Source: Ruixingdingia sedimenti
GTDB lineage: Bacteria > Pseudomonadota > Alphaproteobacteria > Rhodobacterales > Rhodobacteraceae
Direction: 5' to 3'
Assembly (NCBI RefSeq): GCF_031432425.1
Contig: NZ_JAVKPH010000006.1
Span: 124,001 to 188,000 of the forward strand
Length of the DNA: 64,000 nt
Under the pieces are notes generated by a model. It was not told the origin of the DNA. It was given only the letters and a program-made list of their open reading frames with translations, and ran no database searches. Position numbers and translations under genes: made by a program. Shown here piece by piece: positions 7,415 through 17,086 of this stretch. Numbering within the stretch: position 1 is the first letter of the stretch; every line of letters starts with the position of its first letter.

Positions 7415-9694
7415 TCAGCCCTCGATCCGCGTCAGGTCGGCCACCTGCGCGCAGGTGGCGCGGATGCGGTGCAGCAGGTTCAGCCGGTTGCGGCGCAGGA
7501 TCTGGTTGTCGGTGTTGATCTGCACCGCGGTGAAGAAGGCGTCGATGGGTGCGCGCAGGGCGGCCATGGCGGCCATGGCGGCGGCGAAATCCTCGGCCCG
7601 CATCGCCGGGGCGATGGCGGCCTCGGCCCTGTCCAAGGCGGCGAAAAGCGCGCTTTCCTCGGCCCCTTCGGCGAATTTCGGATCGGCGCCGAAGGAATAT
7701 TCCACCCCGTCCTTCGCCTCGGCCTGCGTCAGGATGTTGTTGGCACGCTTGAAGCCCTGGAGCAGGTTGGTGCCGTCCTCGGTCTTGAGGAAGGCGGCGA
7801 GGGATTCGGCGCGCTTGACCAGCAGGGTGAGGTCGTCGTTGCCGGGCATGGCGAGGCAGGCGTCGATCACGTCGTGGCGGATGCCCTGATCGCGCAGGTA
7901 GACCTTGAGGCGGTCGTGGAGGAAGGCGAGGAGGCTTTGGGTTTCTTCAGTAGAGCCAGCTAACACGCGTAGCGAAATCTTTTCAGCCGCTCCTCTGCGC
8001 TCATCAATATTCAGATCGTCTGAGGCCACAGCACGTGCGAGATAGTCAATCATTTCGGGTAAGGCCCAATCATCTCGAATGTGCAAGAAGGGACGAGATT
8101 GGTCGGCTCGTTTGCCATGAAACAATGTCTCATCATCAACATGTGCCATCAGGCTATCGCCAATGGTTCGCATAAACGCTGGTGACATCGTTGCCGACAA
8201 CCCCACCCGCAACCCATTCCCCAACACCAACCGGATCACCCCCAACGCCGCCCGCCGCAGCGCGAAGGGATCCTTGGACCCCGTGGGCTTCTCGTCGATG
8301 GCCCAGAAGCCCGTCAGCGTGTCGATCTTGTCGGCCAGCGCCACCGCCACAGATACCGGCGCGGTGGGCACGTCGTCTGAGGGGCCGAGGGGCTGGTAAT
8401 GTTCCTTGCAGGTCGCGGCGACAGATTCCGGCAGGCCGGCGGCGCGGGCGTAATAGGTGCCCATCGTGCCTTGCAGTTCGGGGAATTCGCCCACCATCGC
8501 CGATTGCAGGTCGGCCTTGGCCACCCGCGCGGCCTCTGCCGCCAGATCGGGGGATGCGCCCACGGCGGGCGCGATCTCGCGCGCCAGCGCCGCGATGCGG
8601 GCAATGCGGTCGGATTGCGACCCGAGCTTGTTGTGGAAGGTGACGTTGGCCAGCCCTGCGGCCATGCCCTCCATCCCCTCGGCCTTCACCACCCGCAGGT
8701 CGTTTTCCCAGAAGAACCGCGCATCCGACAGTCGTGCGGCCAGCACCTTGCCGTTGCCCGCAAGGATCGTGGCGCCATGGTCGGGCGTTTCGATATTCGC
8801 CACGGTGACGTATTTCTCGATCCGCCCAGTCGCGGGATTGCGGACGGAAAAGAATTTTTGGTGTTCGCGCATCGAGGTTTGCAGCACCTCGGGCGGCAGG
8901 GTCAGGAATTCGGCCCCGATACCGCCCATCAGCACCACCGGCCATTCCACCAGTCCCGCGACCTCTGCCAGCAGCGCGCGGTCCTCGACCACCTCCAGCC
9001 CTTGGGCGAAGGCGAGCGTGGTGGCGTCGTGCCAGATGCGGCTTTCGCGTTCGGCCGAGTCCAGCACCACATGCGCGGTTTTCAGGCGCGCGACGTAATC
9101 GTCGAAGCCGGTGACGGCAAAGCGGCCGGGCGAGAGGAAGCGGTGCCCCTCGGTCGTGTTGCCCGCCGCGATGCCGTCGACATCCAGCGGCACGGTTTCG
9201 GCCCCGGCCTCGTCGCGCAGGATGCACAGGATCGAATGCAGCGGGCGCACCCACCGCAGGCTGCCCGCCCCCCACCGCATGGATTTGGGCCAGGGGAAAT
9301 CGCGGATCGTGCGCTCCAGCACCTCGGCCACGATGTCCGCCGCCTTGCGGCCGGGCTTCTCGACGACGGCGAAATACACCTCGGCCTTCTTGTCGGCGCG
9401 CTTTTCCAGCCGGTCCAGCGTCAGGCCGGTGGACCGCAGGAAGCCCTCGATGGCGGCGGGGGGGGCGTCGGTGCGGGGGCCCTTGCGTTCCTCGCGCACG
9501 GGGCGGCTTTCGGCGGTCAGCCCCTCCACAGCCAGCACCAGACGGCGCGGGGTGGAAAAGGCGGCGGCATGGGCATAGGTCAGCCCGGATTCCATCAGCC
9601 CGTCGGTGATCAGGCGGCGCAGGTCGTCGCGCGCCTTCGCCTGCATGCGGGCGGGGATTTCTTCCGAGAAAAGCTCGATCAGCAGGTCGGGCAT
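7415..9694 (-). CDS. glyS: Glycyl-tRNA synthetase beta subunit
   Basis: Beta chain of the bacterial alpha2-beta2 glycyl-tRNA synthetase, binding tRNA-Gly; partner of GlyQ encoded two genes upstream. The 759-aa protein opens MPDLLIELFSEEIPARM and contains the HD-like region and a C-terminal anticodon-binding domain (FLHDRLKVYLRDQG onward). Length is longer than the roughly 690 aa of E. coli, owing to an insert. Oddity: residues about 497-585 (DNA about 7940-8205) are encoded by clearly AT-richer DNA with different codon use from the rest, and this coincides with the variable insert. The reading frame stays open throughout. Confidence 0.95.
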   Translation of the reverse strand: MPDLLIELFSEEIPARMQAKARDDLRRLITDGLMESGLTYAHAAAFSTPRRLVLAVEGLTAESRPVREERKGPRTDAPPAAIEGFLRSTGLTLDRLEKRADKKAEVYFAVVEKPGRKAADIVAEVLERTIRDFPWPKSMRWGAGSLRWVRPLHSILCILRDEAGAETVPLDVDGIAAGNTTEGHRFLSPGRFAVTGFDDYVARLKTAHVVLDSAERESRIWHDATTLAFAQGLEVVEDRALLAEVAGLVEWPVVLMGGIGAEFLTLPPEVLQTSMREHQKFFSVRNPATGRIEKYVTVANIETPDHGATILAGNGKVLAARLSDARFFWENDLRVVKAEGMEGMAAGLANVTFHNKLGSQSDRIARIAALAREIAPAVGASPDLAAEAARVAKADLQSAMVGEFPELQGTMGTYYARAAGLPESVAATCKEHYQPLGPSDDVPTAPVSVAVALADKIDTLTGFWAIDEKPTGSKDPFALRRAALGVIRLVLGNGLRVGLSATMSPAFMRTIGDSLMAHVDDETLFHGKRADQSRPFLHIRDDWALPEMIDYLARAVASDDLNIDERRGAAEKISLRVLAGSTEETQSLLAFLHDRLKVYLRDQGIRHDVIDACLAMPGNDDLTLLVKRAESLAAFLKTEDGTNLLQGFKRANNILTQAEAKDGVEYSFGADPKFAEGAEESALFAALDRAEAAIAPAMRAEDFAAAMAAMAALRAPIDAFFTAVQINTDNQILRRNRLNLLHRIRATCAQVADLTRIEG

Positions 9695-9698
9695 GGGA

Positions 9699-10160
9699 TC
9701 ACTCCTCGAGCGTTCCGTTGAGCTGGTGCCAGGCATAGGCCCGGCCATCGGGGAAGACGGCGATCACGCGGTCTACGCCCCGGGCGATTTCATGTTCGGC
9801 GACAAAGGCCCGCGCCTCGCCCCGTTCCAGCGCCGCGCCGAGCGCGGCGGCGTCGAAGCAGGAAAACCAGCCCGGCGCGATCAGCGGCAGGGGATTTGCG
9901 ACGGGTTCGGCATCGGCGATCTGCGCCGCATCGGCCAGCCGGAAACAGGCGCGGAACCGCAGGGGTGACGACGTGGCGTCGACCCCCTCGAAATCCTGCA
10001 CCGCCAATACTCGTGGCACGCCGCCGTCAGCCGGGGCGACATGCAGCACCGTGTCGGCGGGCAGCCGGTCGTAGAAGGCGTAGACCTGAAGGTAATACAT
10101 CCCCGCCCCCGCGATGACCGCGGCGGCGACAAGCCCGATGCCGATGACCTTGCCGTTCAC
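9699..10160 (-). CDS. Small membrane-anchored protein between glyQ and glyS (DUF6446-like)
   Basis: A 153-aa protein with an N-terminal signal anchor (about residues 5-25, VIGIGLVAAAVIAGAGMYYL) and a probably periplasmic domain with paired cysteines (RACFRLAD, WFSCFDAA). I match it from memory to DUF6446, a Rhodobacterales family regularly found inside glyQS; function is unknown. GTG start at 10160 overlaps the glyQ stop by four bases and its stop is 4 bp from the glyS start, so the three genes must be one operon. Confidence 0.8.
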   Translation of the reverse strand: MNGKVIGIGLVAAAVIAGAGMYYLQVYAFYDRLPADTVLHVAPADGGVPRVLAVQDFEGVDATSSPLRFRACFRLADAAQIADAEPVANPLPLIAPGWFSCFDAAALGAALERGEARAFVAEHEIARGVDRVIAVFPDGRAYAWHQLNGTLEE

Positions 10161-11086
10161 GCCGCCGCCCCGCCGGCCTCGGTGGTGACGAAGGCGTCGG
10201 CGCATTTCTTGGCCAGCGCGCGGACGCGGCCGATATAGGCCTGACGTTCGGTGACGGAAATCACCCCGCGCGCATCCAGCAGGTTGAACAGGTGGCTGGC
10301 CTTGATGCATTGGTCATAGGCGGGATGCACCATGGTGATGCGCTTGCCGGTTTTCGCGTCCTGCGGGTCGAAGGCCAGCAGGCGTTCGCATTCGGCCTCG
10401 GCGTCCTCGAAATGGCGCAACAGCATCCCGGTCGTGGCGCCGTCGAAGTTGTGGCGCGAATATTCCTGTTCGGTCTGCCGGAACACATCGCCGTATTTCA
10501 GCGGGATCGGGCTGTCGGGGTCGTTGAACGGCATGTCCATCACATGGTTCACGCCCAGAACATACATCGCCAGCCGTTCCAGCCCGTAGGTCAATTCGCC
10601 CGACACCGGGCGGCAGTCGTGGCCGCCGACCTGCTGGAAATAGGTGAACTGGCTGACCTCCATCCCGTCGCACCAGACCTCCCACCCCAGGCCCCAGGCG
10701 CCGAGGGTGGGGCTTTCCCAGTCGTCCTCGACAAAGCGGATGTCGTGCATCCGCGTGTCGATCCCGATGGCGTCGAGGCTGCCGAGGTAGAGCGCCTGAA
10801 GGTCGGGCGGCGAGGGTTTGATGATCACCTGATACTGGTAATAGTGCTGAAGGCGATTGGGGTTTTCGCCATAGCGCCCGTCGGTCGGGCGGCGCGAGGG
10901 CTGGACATAGGCCGCCGCCCAGGGGCGCGACCCGAGGGCCCGCAGCGTCGTGGCCGGGTGGAAGGTGCCCGCGCCCACCTCCATGTCGTAGGGTTGCAGC
11001 ACGGCGCAGCCCTTTGCGGCCCAATAGGTCTGAAGCCGCAGGAGGATTTCCTGAAAGCTGCGGGGAAGGGGGGGCGCGTCAGCCAT
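10157..11086 (-). CDS. glyQ: Glycyl-tRNA synthetase alpha subunit
   Basis: Catalytic alpha chain of glycyl-tRNA synthetase (class II), forming glycyl-adenylate. The 309-aa protein contains SFQEILLRLQTYWAAKGC, QPYDMEVGAGTFHPAT and PTDGRYGENPNRLQHYYQYQ, all diagnostic for GlyQ. First gene of a three-gene operon with the DUF6446-like gene and glyS. It is divergent from the pseudoprotease gene with a 187-bp shared promoter region in which I see no glycine riboswitch. Confidence 0.97.
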   Translation of the reverse strand: MADAPPLPRSFQEILLRLQTYWAAKGCAVLQPYDMEVGAGTFHPATTLRALGSRPWAAAYVQPSRRPTDGRYGENPNRLQHYYQYQVIIKPSPPDLQALYLGSLDAIGIDTRMHDIRFVEDDWESPTLGAWGLGWEVWCDGMEVSQFTYFQQVGGHDCRPVSGELTYGLERLAMYVLGVNHVMDMPFNDPDSPIPLKYGDVFRQTEQEYSRHNFDGATTGMLLRHFEDAEAECERLLAFDPQDAKTGKRITMVHPAYDQCIKASHLFNLLDARGVISVTERQAYIGRVRALAKKCADAFVTTEAGGAAA

Positions 11087-11273
11087 GCCGGACCTCTTGA
11101 AAAGTGCCCCTTCCATAGGCAGAAGCCGGCCAGCGGTCAATGCGGGGCACGCTGTCTGCGGGGCGCGGATTCGACGTGCATCCGCCGCGCGCTCTGCTAG
11201 GGTCGCGCCGCTGCCGGGCGGGGTTTGGCCCGGCGTGCCGAAGAAACAGGGGCCCGGGATAGGGGACGACGGA

Positions 11274-13028
11274 ATGAAAAGATTGGCCTTGCTGATCGCG
11301 GTGGTGCTGGCGGTGGCCGCTGGCGGGGCGGCGCGGGCGCAGGAACGGTTCTGGTTGCAGATCGAGGCGCAGCCCACCCTGCGCGAGGCCGAGGAACGCG
11401 CCGCCGCCTATTCGGGCGCGTTCGAGGATGTGATGGGCTTCGCGCTGTCCTCGGGCTGGTATGCGATCGTCCTGGGGCCGCATGACCGCGAGGGCGCGCA
11501 GGTCCGGCTCACGGCGCTGCTGCGCGACCGGATGGTGCCGCGCGACAGTTTCGTGGCCGACGGCGGCAATTTCCGCGCACGCTTCTGGCCGCCCGAGGGT
11601 GCGGTGGCCCCGGCCATCATTCCCGTGACCCCGGAACCCGAACCCGCCCCCGCCGTGACGGCGCCGCAGGAACCGCCCGCCCCGGTGGCGGAACCGCGGG
11701 AAACGCTCGCCCAGTCCCGCGCGGCAGAGGCGCGGCTCACGCGCGGGGAACGGCAGGACATCCAGTCCGCCCTGCGCTGGTTCGGCTTTTACGACGCGGC
11801 CATCGACGGCGCCTTCGGCCCGGGCACGCGGGCGGCGATTTCCGCATGGCAGCAGGCGGCGGGGCAGGACCCGACGGGCGTGCTGACGACGGCGCAGCAT
11901 GCCGGGCTGGTCGGCGACTGGCGCGCGGTGCAGGCGGAACTGGGGTTGCAGAGCGTGACCGACGAACCCGCCGGCATCACCATCGACCTGCCGATGGGGC
12001 TGGTGGAATTCGACCGCCACGCCGCCCCCTTCGCCCATTACATCCCCCGCAACGACAGCGGCGTGCGCGTGCTGCTGATCAGCCAGCCGGGCGATCAGGC
12101 GGCGCTGTTCGGGCTTTACGACATGCTCCAGACGCTGGAAATCGTGCCGCCCTCGGGGCCGCGCGAACGCCGGGCGCGCAATTTCGAGATCTCGGCGCTG
12201 GACATGCAGGTGGCCAGCTACAGCTATGCCGAACTGTCGGGCGGGCTGATCAAGGGCTTCATACTGGTCTGGCGGCCCGAGGACGGCGCGCGCATGCAGC
12301 CGGTGCTGGAGGCGATGAAGACCAGTTTCAAATCCGCGGGCACCCGCGCGCTCGACCCCACCTCGATCCCGCTGTCGGAGGATCACCGCGCCGGCATGGT
12401 CGCGGGGCTGGAGGCGCGCCGGCCGGTGCATGCGCGGTCGGGCTTCTATGTCGACGGTGCGGGCACGGTGCTGACGGCGGTGGAAACGGTCGCGGGCTGC
12501 GGGCGCATCACGCTGGACGGCGGGCAGGAGGCGCAGGTGACGCTGGCAGACGCCACGCTCGGCATCGCGGTGCTGCGGCCGCGCGCGACGCTGGCCCCGC
12601 AGGCCCATGCGCGTTTCGCGCCCGCCCTGCCGCGCCCGGGGGCAGAGGTGATGGTGGCGGGCTTTTCCTTCGGCACGGCGCTGGCGCAGCCCACGATGAC
12701 CTTCGGCCGGTTCGAGGACGACAAGGGCCTGACCGGCGAACCCGGCCTCGCCCGCCTGTCGCTGAACCCGATGGAGGGCGACGCGGGCGGCGCGGTGCTG
12801 GATGCGGGCGGCGCGGTGATCGGCCTGCTGCGCCCCGCCCCCGCGGCGACGGACGGCCGCGTGCTGCCGCCCGAGGTCGCCTTCATCGCCCCCGCCCCCG
12901 CGATCGCCGAGGCGCTGCGCGCCGCCGGCATCGCGCCTGCCGAGGCCACCCGGCAAGGCGCGCTGGCGCCCGAGGATCTGGCCGCCATCGGCGGGCAGAT
13001 GGCGGTGATGGTTTCCTGCTGGGAGTGA
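11274..13028 (+). CDS. Secreted peptidoglycan-binding protein with degenerate trypsin-like domain (pseudoprotease)
   Basis: A 584-aa exported protein: signal peptide (1-22, cleaving after GGAARA), a SPOR-like segment (about 25-105), a Pro-rich linker, a peptidoglycan-binding type 1 domain (about 154-214, with SALRWFGFYDAAIDG and FGPGTRAAI) and a C-terminal chymotrypsin-like fold (about 390-540). All three positions of the catalytic triad appear substituted when aligned by eye to HtrA: VLTAVETVAG has Glu404 for His, DATLGIAVL has Gly430 for Asp, and GDAGGAVL has Ala504 for Ser. It is therefore likely a binding or scaffold protein in the cell wall, not a protease. Divergent from glyQ. Confidence 0.8.
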   Translation: MKRLALLIAVVLAVAAGGAARAQERFWLQIEAQPTLREAEERAAAYSGAFEDVMGFALSSGWYAIVLGPHDREGAQVRLTALLRDRMVPRDSFVADGGNFRARFWPPEGAVAPAIIPVTPEPEPAPAVTAPQEPPAPVAEPRETLAQSRAAEARLTRGERQDIQSALRWFGFYDAAIDGAFGPGTRAAISAWQQAAGQDPTGVLTTAQHAGLVGDWRAVQAELGLQSVTDEPAGITIDLPMGLVEFDRHAAPFAHYIPRNDSGVRVLLISQPGDQAALFGLYDMLQTLEIVPPSGPRERRARNFEISALDMQVASYSYAELSGGLIKGFILVWRPEDGARMQPVLEAMKTSFKSAGTRALDPTSIPLSEDHRAGMVAGLEARRPVHARSGFYVDGAGTVLTAVETVAGCGRITLDGGQEAQVTLADATLGIAVLRPRATLAPQAHARFAPALPRPGAEVMVAGFSFGTALAQPTMTFGRFEDDKGLTGEPGLARLSLNPMEGDAGGAVLDAGGAVIGLLRPAPAATDGRVLPPEVAFIAPAPAIAEALRAAGIAPAEATRQGALAPEDLAAIGGQMAVMVSCWE

Positions 13029-13325
13029 TGGGCGCGCGGTTCCGGGAAGGCTTGGTGGATGGCATCGTGCCGCCGCCGGGCCGGGCGGGATCGGGAAACG
13101 CACCGCGTTTCCCCCGCCCGTTCGCGCGACGGTGCCCCTAGGGGCGGTGATGTCGGGAATACCGGGTAGGCCAGCGCCTGCCCCGGCGGGCGAGAAGCGC
13201 CCGCCATGGGCGGGGCGGGCGCTGGCCGGGGGCTTGGGGCCCCCGGCCGGGGCAACTTCACGCGCAGGATGTGGCGAAGGCACGCGCCTTCGCCAGTCAG
13301 AGCGGAGGGACCGGTCTTTATCCCC
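13029..13325. other. Convergent intergenic region (297 bp)
   Basis: Lies between the 3' ends of the pseudoprotease gene and trkH. I see no credible ORF. It contains a GGGGGCTTGGGGCCCCC-type palindrome (about 13230-13250) and the perfect stem-loop listed separately at 13273-13294. Unlike most convergent gaps in this window it does not contain the dispersed GGGATATTT repeat. Confidence 0.6.
13273..13294 (-). terminator. Stem-loop at the 3' end of trkH
   Basis: GGCGAAGGC and GCCTTCGCC form a perfect 9-bp stem around a 4-nt loop, 31 bp beyond the trkH stop. No clear T-run follows, so intrinsic termination is probable rather than certain. Confidence 0.55.
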
Positions 13326-14771
13326 CTACCGGCCCCAGAACCGCGCCGTGAACAGCACATAGACCGACAGCAGTTCCAGCCGCCCCACCAGCATCCCCGC
13401 GATCATCAGCCATTTCGCCGCATCGGGAAACTGGTGCAGCGCCCCGGTCTGCCCCACCGCCGCACCCCAAGCCGGGCCGATATTGGCGATCGAGGTCCAG
13501 GCCGCAGTCAGCGCCGTGCGCGTCTGCAACCCGGTCATCGACAGCGCCACCGCCAGCACGCCGAAGCTCAGCACGAACAGCGTGAAGAACACGATGACCG
13601 AATTCACGATATCCGCATCCACCGGCCGGCCGTCATAGCGCACCGGCTGCACCGCATGGGGCGACAGCAGGCGGCGGATCTGGGTCTTTACCGCCTCGAA
13701 CACGATCAGATAGCGGAACACCTTGACCGAACAGCCGGTCGATGACGTGCACCCCCCGATGAAACCCGCGATCATCAGCAGCACGAAGGCGAAGGGCCCC
13801 CAGCCCAGCACATCGGCGGACAGGAAACCCGTCCCGCTCCAGATCGAGACGGTGTTGAACAGCACCTCGCGCAGCGCGGTCAGCGGCGCGGCACCCAGCA
13901 CCAGCACCCGATAGGCCACGATCATCGCCACCACATATCCCGTCCAGCGCAGATAGGCCCGCACCTGCGGGTCGCGCCAGAACGGCAGCCACGACCCCTG
14001 CGTCAACTGGACGAAACGGATGAACGGCAGGCTCGCCAGCACCATGAACACCGCCGCCGCATATTCCGCCGGCCCCGCGAACGCGGCGAAAGAGGCGTCG
14101 TAGGACGAAAACCCCCCGGTCGAAACGGTGGCCAGCGCATGCACCACCGCATCGAATCCCGACAGGCCGAGCGCGAGGAAACTGACCACGCAGGCCAGCG
14201 TCAGCCCGATGTAGATGCGGATCAGCGCGGCGGAAATGTCGAGCGCCCGGGGCAGGATCTTGCCCATGGTGTCGAACCCTTCCGAGCGGAAGAACTGCAT
14301 CCCGCCCACCTTCATCACCGGCAAAAAGATCAGCGCCACGATGACGATGCCGAGCCCGCCGAGCCATTGCAGGATCCCCCGCCACAGGTTGGTGCCCTGC
14401 GGCAGGGCGTCGAGCCCGACGAAAACCGTGGCGCCGGTGGTGGTCATGCCCGACATCGCCTCGAACACCGCATCCGTCAGGTTTGCGCCCGGTTCCCCCA
14501 GCATGAAGGGCAGGCTGCCGAAAAGGGGCAGCATGACCCAGACCCCGGTGGTCAGCACGAAGGCCTGCCGCACCGTCAGGCTGCGCGCCGCATTGGCGCA
14601 GGCCAGCGCCAGCAGCGCGCCCGCCAGTATGGTGATGACGGCGGATTGCAGGAAAGCCTGCCAGTGCCCGTTGCCGGTGGCCAGATCCAGCGCCATCGGA
14701 AACAGCATCGCCGCCCCCAGGGTGGCGATCAGCAGGCCGATGACATATCCGACGGGGCGCAGGTCGATCAT
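13326..14771 (-). CDS. trkH: TrkH-family potassium uptake protein, membrane subunit
   Basis: Translocating subunit of a Trk/Ktr-type K+ uptake system in the inner membrane. The 481-aa protein has about ten membrane segments and P-loop filter motifs: MTTTGATVF, VSTGGFSSYD, WSGTGFLSAD and SIANIGPAWG, with the typical KVGGMQFFRSEGFD between the first two. The start ATG at 14771 gives MIDLRPVGYVIG; an in-frame ATG at 14783 (MAWR-) has a more purine-rich leader and is equally possible. No trkA is next to it. Transcribed alone, away from folE2 by a 225-bp gap. Confidence 0.92.
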   Translation of the reverse strand: MIDLRPVGYVIGLLIATLGAAMLFPMALDLATGNGHWQAFLQSAVITILAGALLALACANAARSLTVRQAFVLTTGVWVMLPLFGSLPFMLGEPGANLTDAVFEAMSGMTTTGATVFVGLDALPQGTNLWRGILQWLGGLGIVIVALIFLPVMKVGGMQFFRSEGFDTMGKILPRALDISAALIRIYIGLTLACVVSFLALGLSGFDAVVHALATVSTGGFSSYDASFAAFAGPAEYAAAVFMVLASLPFIRFVQLTQGSWLPFWRDPQVRAYLRWTGYVVAMIVAYRVLVLGAAPLTALREVLFNTVSIWSGTGFLSADVLGWGPFAFVLLMIAGFIGGCTSSTGCSVKVFRYLIVFEAVKTQIRRLLSPHAVQPVRYDGRPVDADIVNSVIVFFTLFVLSFGVLAVALSMTGLQTRTALTAAWTSIANIGPAWGAAVGQTGALHQFPDAAKWLMIAGMLVGRLELLSVYVLFTARFWGR

Positions 14772-14872
14772 GCGCCAAGCCATCCCCCGCCGCCCCGCGC
14801 CTGTCAACGGTGGCCGAAGGGGGCCATGCCGGCCGCTCCTGCCCGGCGGCGGTGCCGGTGGGGGCCGCAGCA

Positions 14873-14909
14873 GCCTCCGGCGGGGATATTTTGGTCACGG
14901 TGAAAGACC
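14873..14909 (+). repeat. Dispersed 3'-end repeat, copy 3 (variant D)
   Basis: GCCTCCGGCGGGGATATTTT followed by GGTCACGGTGAAAGACC. The conserved 5' half joins a tail different from the other copies. Located 88 bp past the folE2 stop and upstream of trkH; the only copy next to a gene start as well as an end. Confidence 0.75.
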
Positions 14910-14996
14910 AAGGCGCGCCTTACGGCAAACCGCGTTTGCCGCAGGGGCCAAAGGATGCAGCAATGCATGCCGGGGCCCGCCCCGGCCTGCCCGCCC

Positions 14997-16088
<1,092 letters not shown>

Positions 16089-16248
16089 CGCGCCTCTCCT
16101 TCCTGTGCTGAGCGGCAGAGTCAGATTTAGGCTTTCTGCCGCCGGGATCCAAGCCGTTAGCGCCGGTCGCGGGCCGGGCCGGGGCGAATCCTTGACGCGG
16201 CGGCCCCGGCGGCGCCATCTGGCCCAAAACCCTGCCGGTTGCGAGGCC

Positions 16249-16869
16249 ATGATGCTGCAAGATGCCGTGCTTTACGGTCACCCCGATTCGGGACATGCCT
16301 GCAAGGCCGCCTTCGCGCTGGCGCTGGCAGGGGTCCCGCACCGCAGGGTGCGGGTGGACATCTGGGCCCCGCCCGAAACCCGGCCCGCCGAATTCCGCGC
16401 CGCCAGCCCCTTTGCCGAAGTGCCCTGCCTCGTGACCGGGGGCGCGGCGCTGGTGCAATCGGCGTCGATCCTGCACGAGATCGCGACCCGCACCGGCCGC
16501 CTCGGGGGCGCGGATGCGCAGGGCATGATCCGCCAGCGCGAGATCCTGTTCTGGGAAGCGAACCGCATCGGCATGTGCCTGCCGCAACTGATCGAATCGC
16601 GCCGCCCCGGCGCCGGCCCCTTCCCGCCCGGCGCGGTGGACTGGCTGCGCGCCCGCCACGCGGTCGATGCCGCGCGGTTCGAACGCCTGATCGGCGCCGC
16701 CCCCTTCCTTGCCGGCGCCGCCCCCGGCATCGCCGATTGCGCCGTCTTCGGCTATGCGCAATGGCACGACCGCGCCGGCGTCACCCCCGGCCCCCGCATG
16801 GCCGACTGGCTTGCCCGCATGCGCGCGCTGCCCGAATACCGCCCGCCCGAAGCATGGTTCCCGGCCTGA
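16249..16869 (+). CDS. Glutathione S-transferase-like protein
   Basis: A 206-aa protein with the thioredoxin-like N-terminal half (LYGHPDSGHACKAAFALALAG, then SPFAEVPCLV and QSASILHEIA, the cis-Pro and glutathione-binding SxxI positions) and an all-helical C-terminal half with a GIADCAVFGYAQW motif. Substrate unknown; cytosolic. Two adjacent ATGs at 16249 and 16252 make the start uncertain by one codon. It stands alone between folE2 and metZ. Confidence 0.82.
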   Translation: MMLQDAVLYGHPDSGHACKAAFALALAGVPHRRVRVDIWAPPETRPAEFRAASPFAEVPCLVTGGAALVQSASILHEIATRTGRLGGADAQGMIRQREILFWEANRIGMCLPQLIESRRPGAGPFPPGAVDWLRARHAVDAARFERLIGAAPFLAGAAPGIADCAVFGYAQWHDRAGVTPGPRMADWLARMRALPEYRPPEAWFPA

Positions 16870-16907
16870 GCCCATTCCCGGCGTTGGTGCGGGTGGAGGG
16901 CGCAGCG

Positions 16908-16942
16908 GCCTCCGGCGGGGATATTTAAGGACAGAAAATGAA
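16908..16942 (+). repeat. Dispersed 3'-end repeat, copy 4 (subfamily A)
   Basis: GCCTCCGGCGGGGATATTTA followed by AGGACAGAAAATGAA, a near-consensus copy 38 bp after the GST-like gene. Faces copy 5. Confidence 0.85.
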
Positions 16943-16975
16943 CAGGGCTTCTTCCGCTTGAGGAAGGGTGTCGGG

Positions 16976-17007
16976 CTTCATCTTGCCCCAAATACTCCGG
17001 GGGCGCC
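16976..17007 (-). repeat. Dispersed 3'-end repeat, copy 5 (subfamily B)
   Basis: Reverse-strand copy reading GGCGCCCCCGGAGTATTTGG then GGCAAGATGAAG, located 79 bp past the metZ stop in the convergent GST-like/metZ gap. Confidence 0.8.
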
Positions 17008-17086
17008 GACGGGTAGCGCCACTGGTTCGAGAACCAGAAGGCGCGGGGCTGGCCCCCGGCGCCGCCCTCGCCACCGCGCGGAACGG

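Noticed and set aside
11087..11273. Possible glycine riboswitch between glyQ and the pseudoprotease gene
   Set aside because: The conserved glycine aptamer blocks are not recognisable on either strand.
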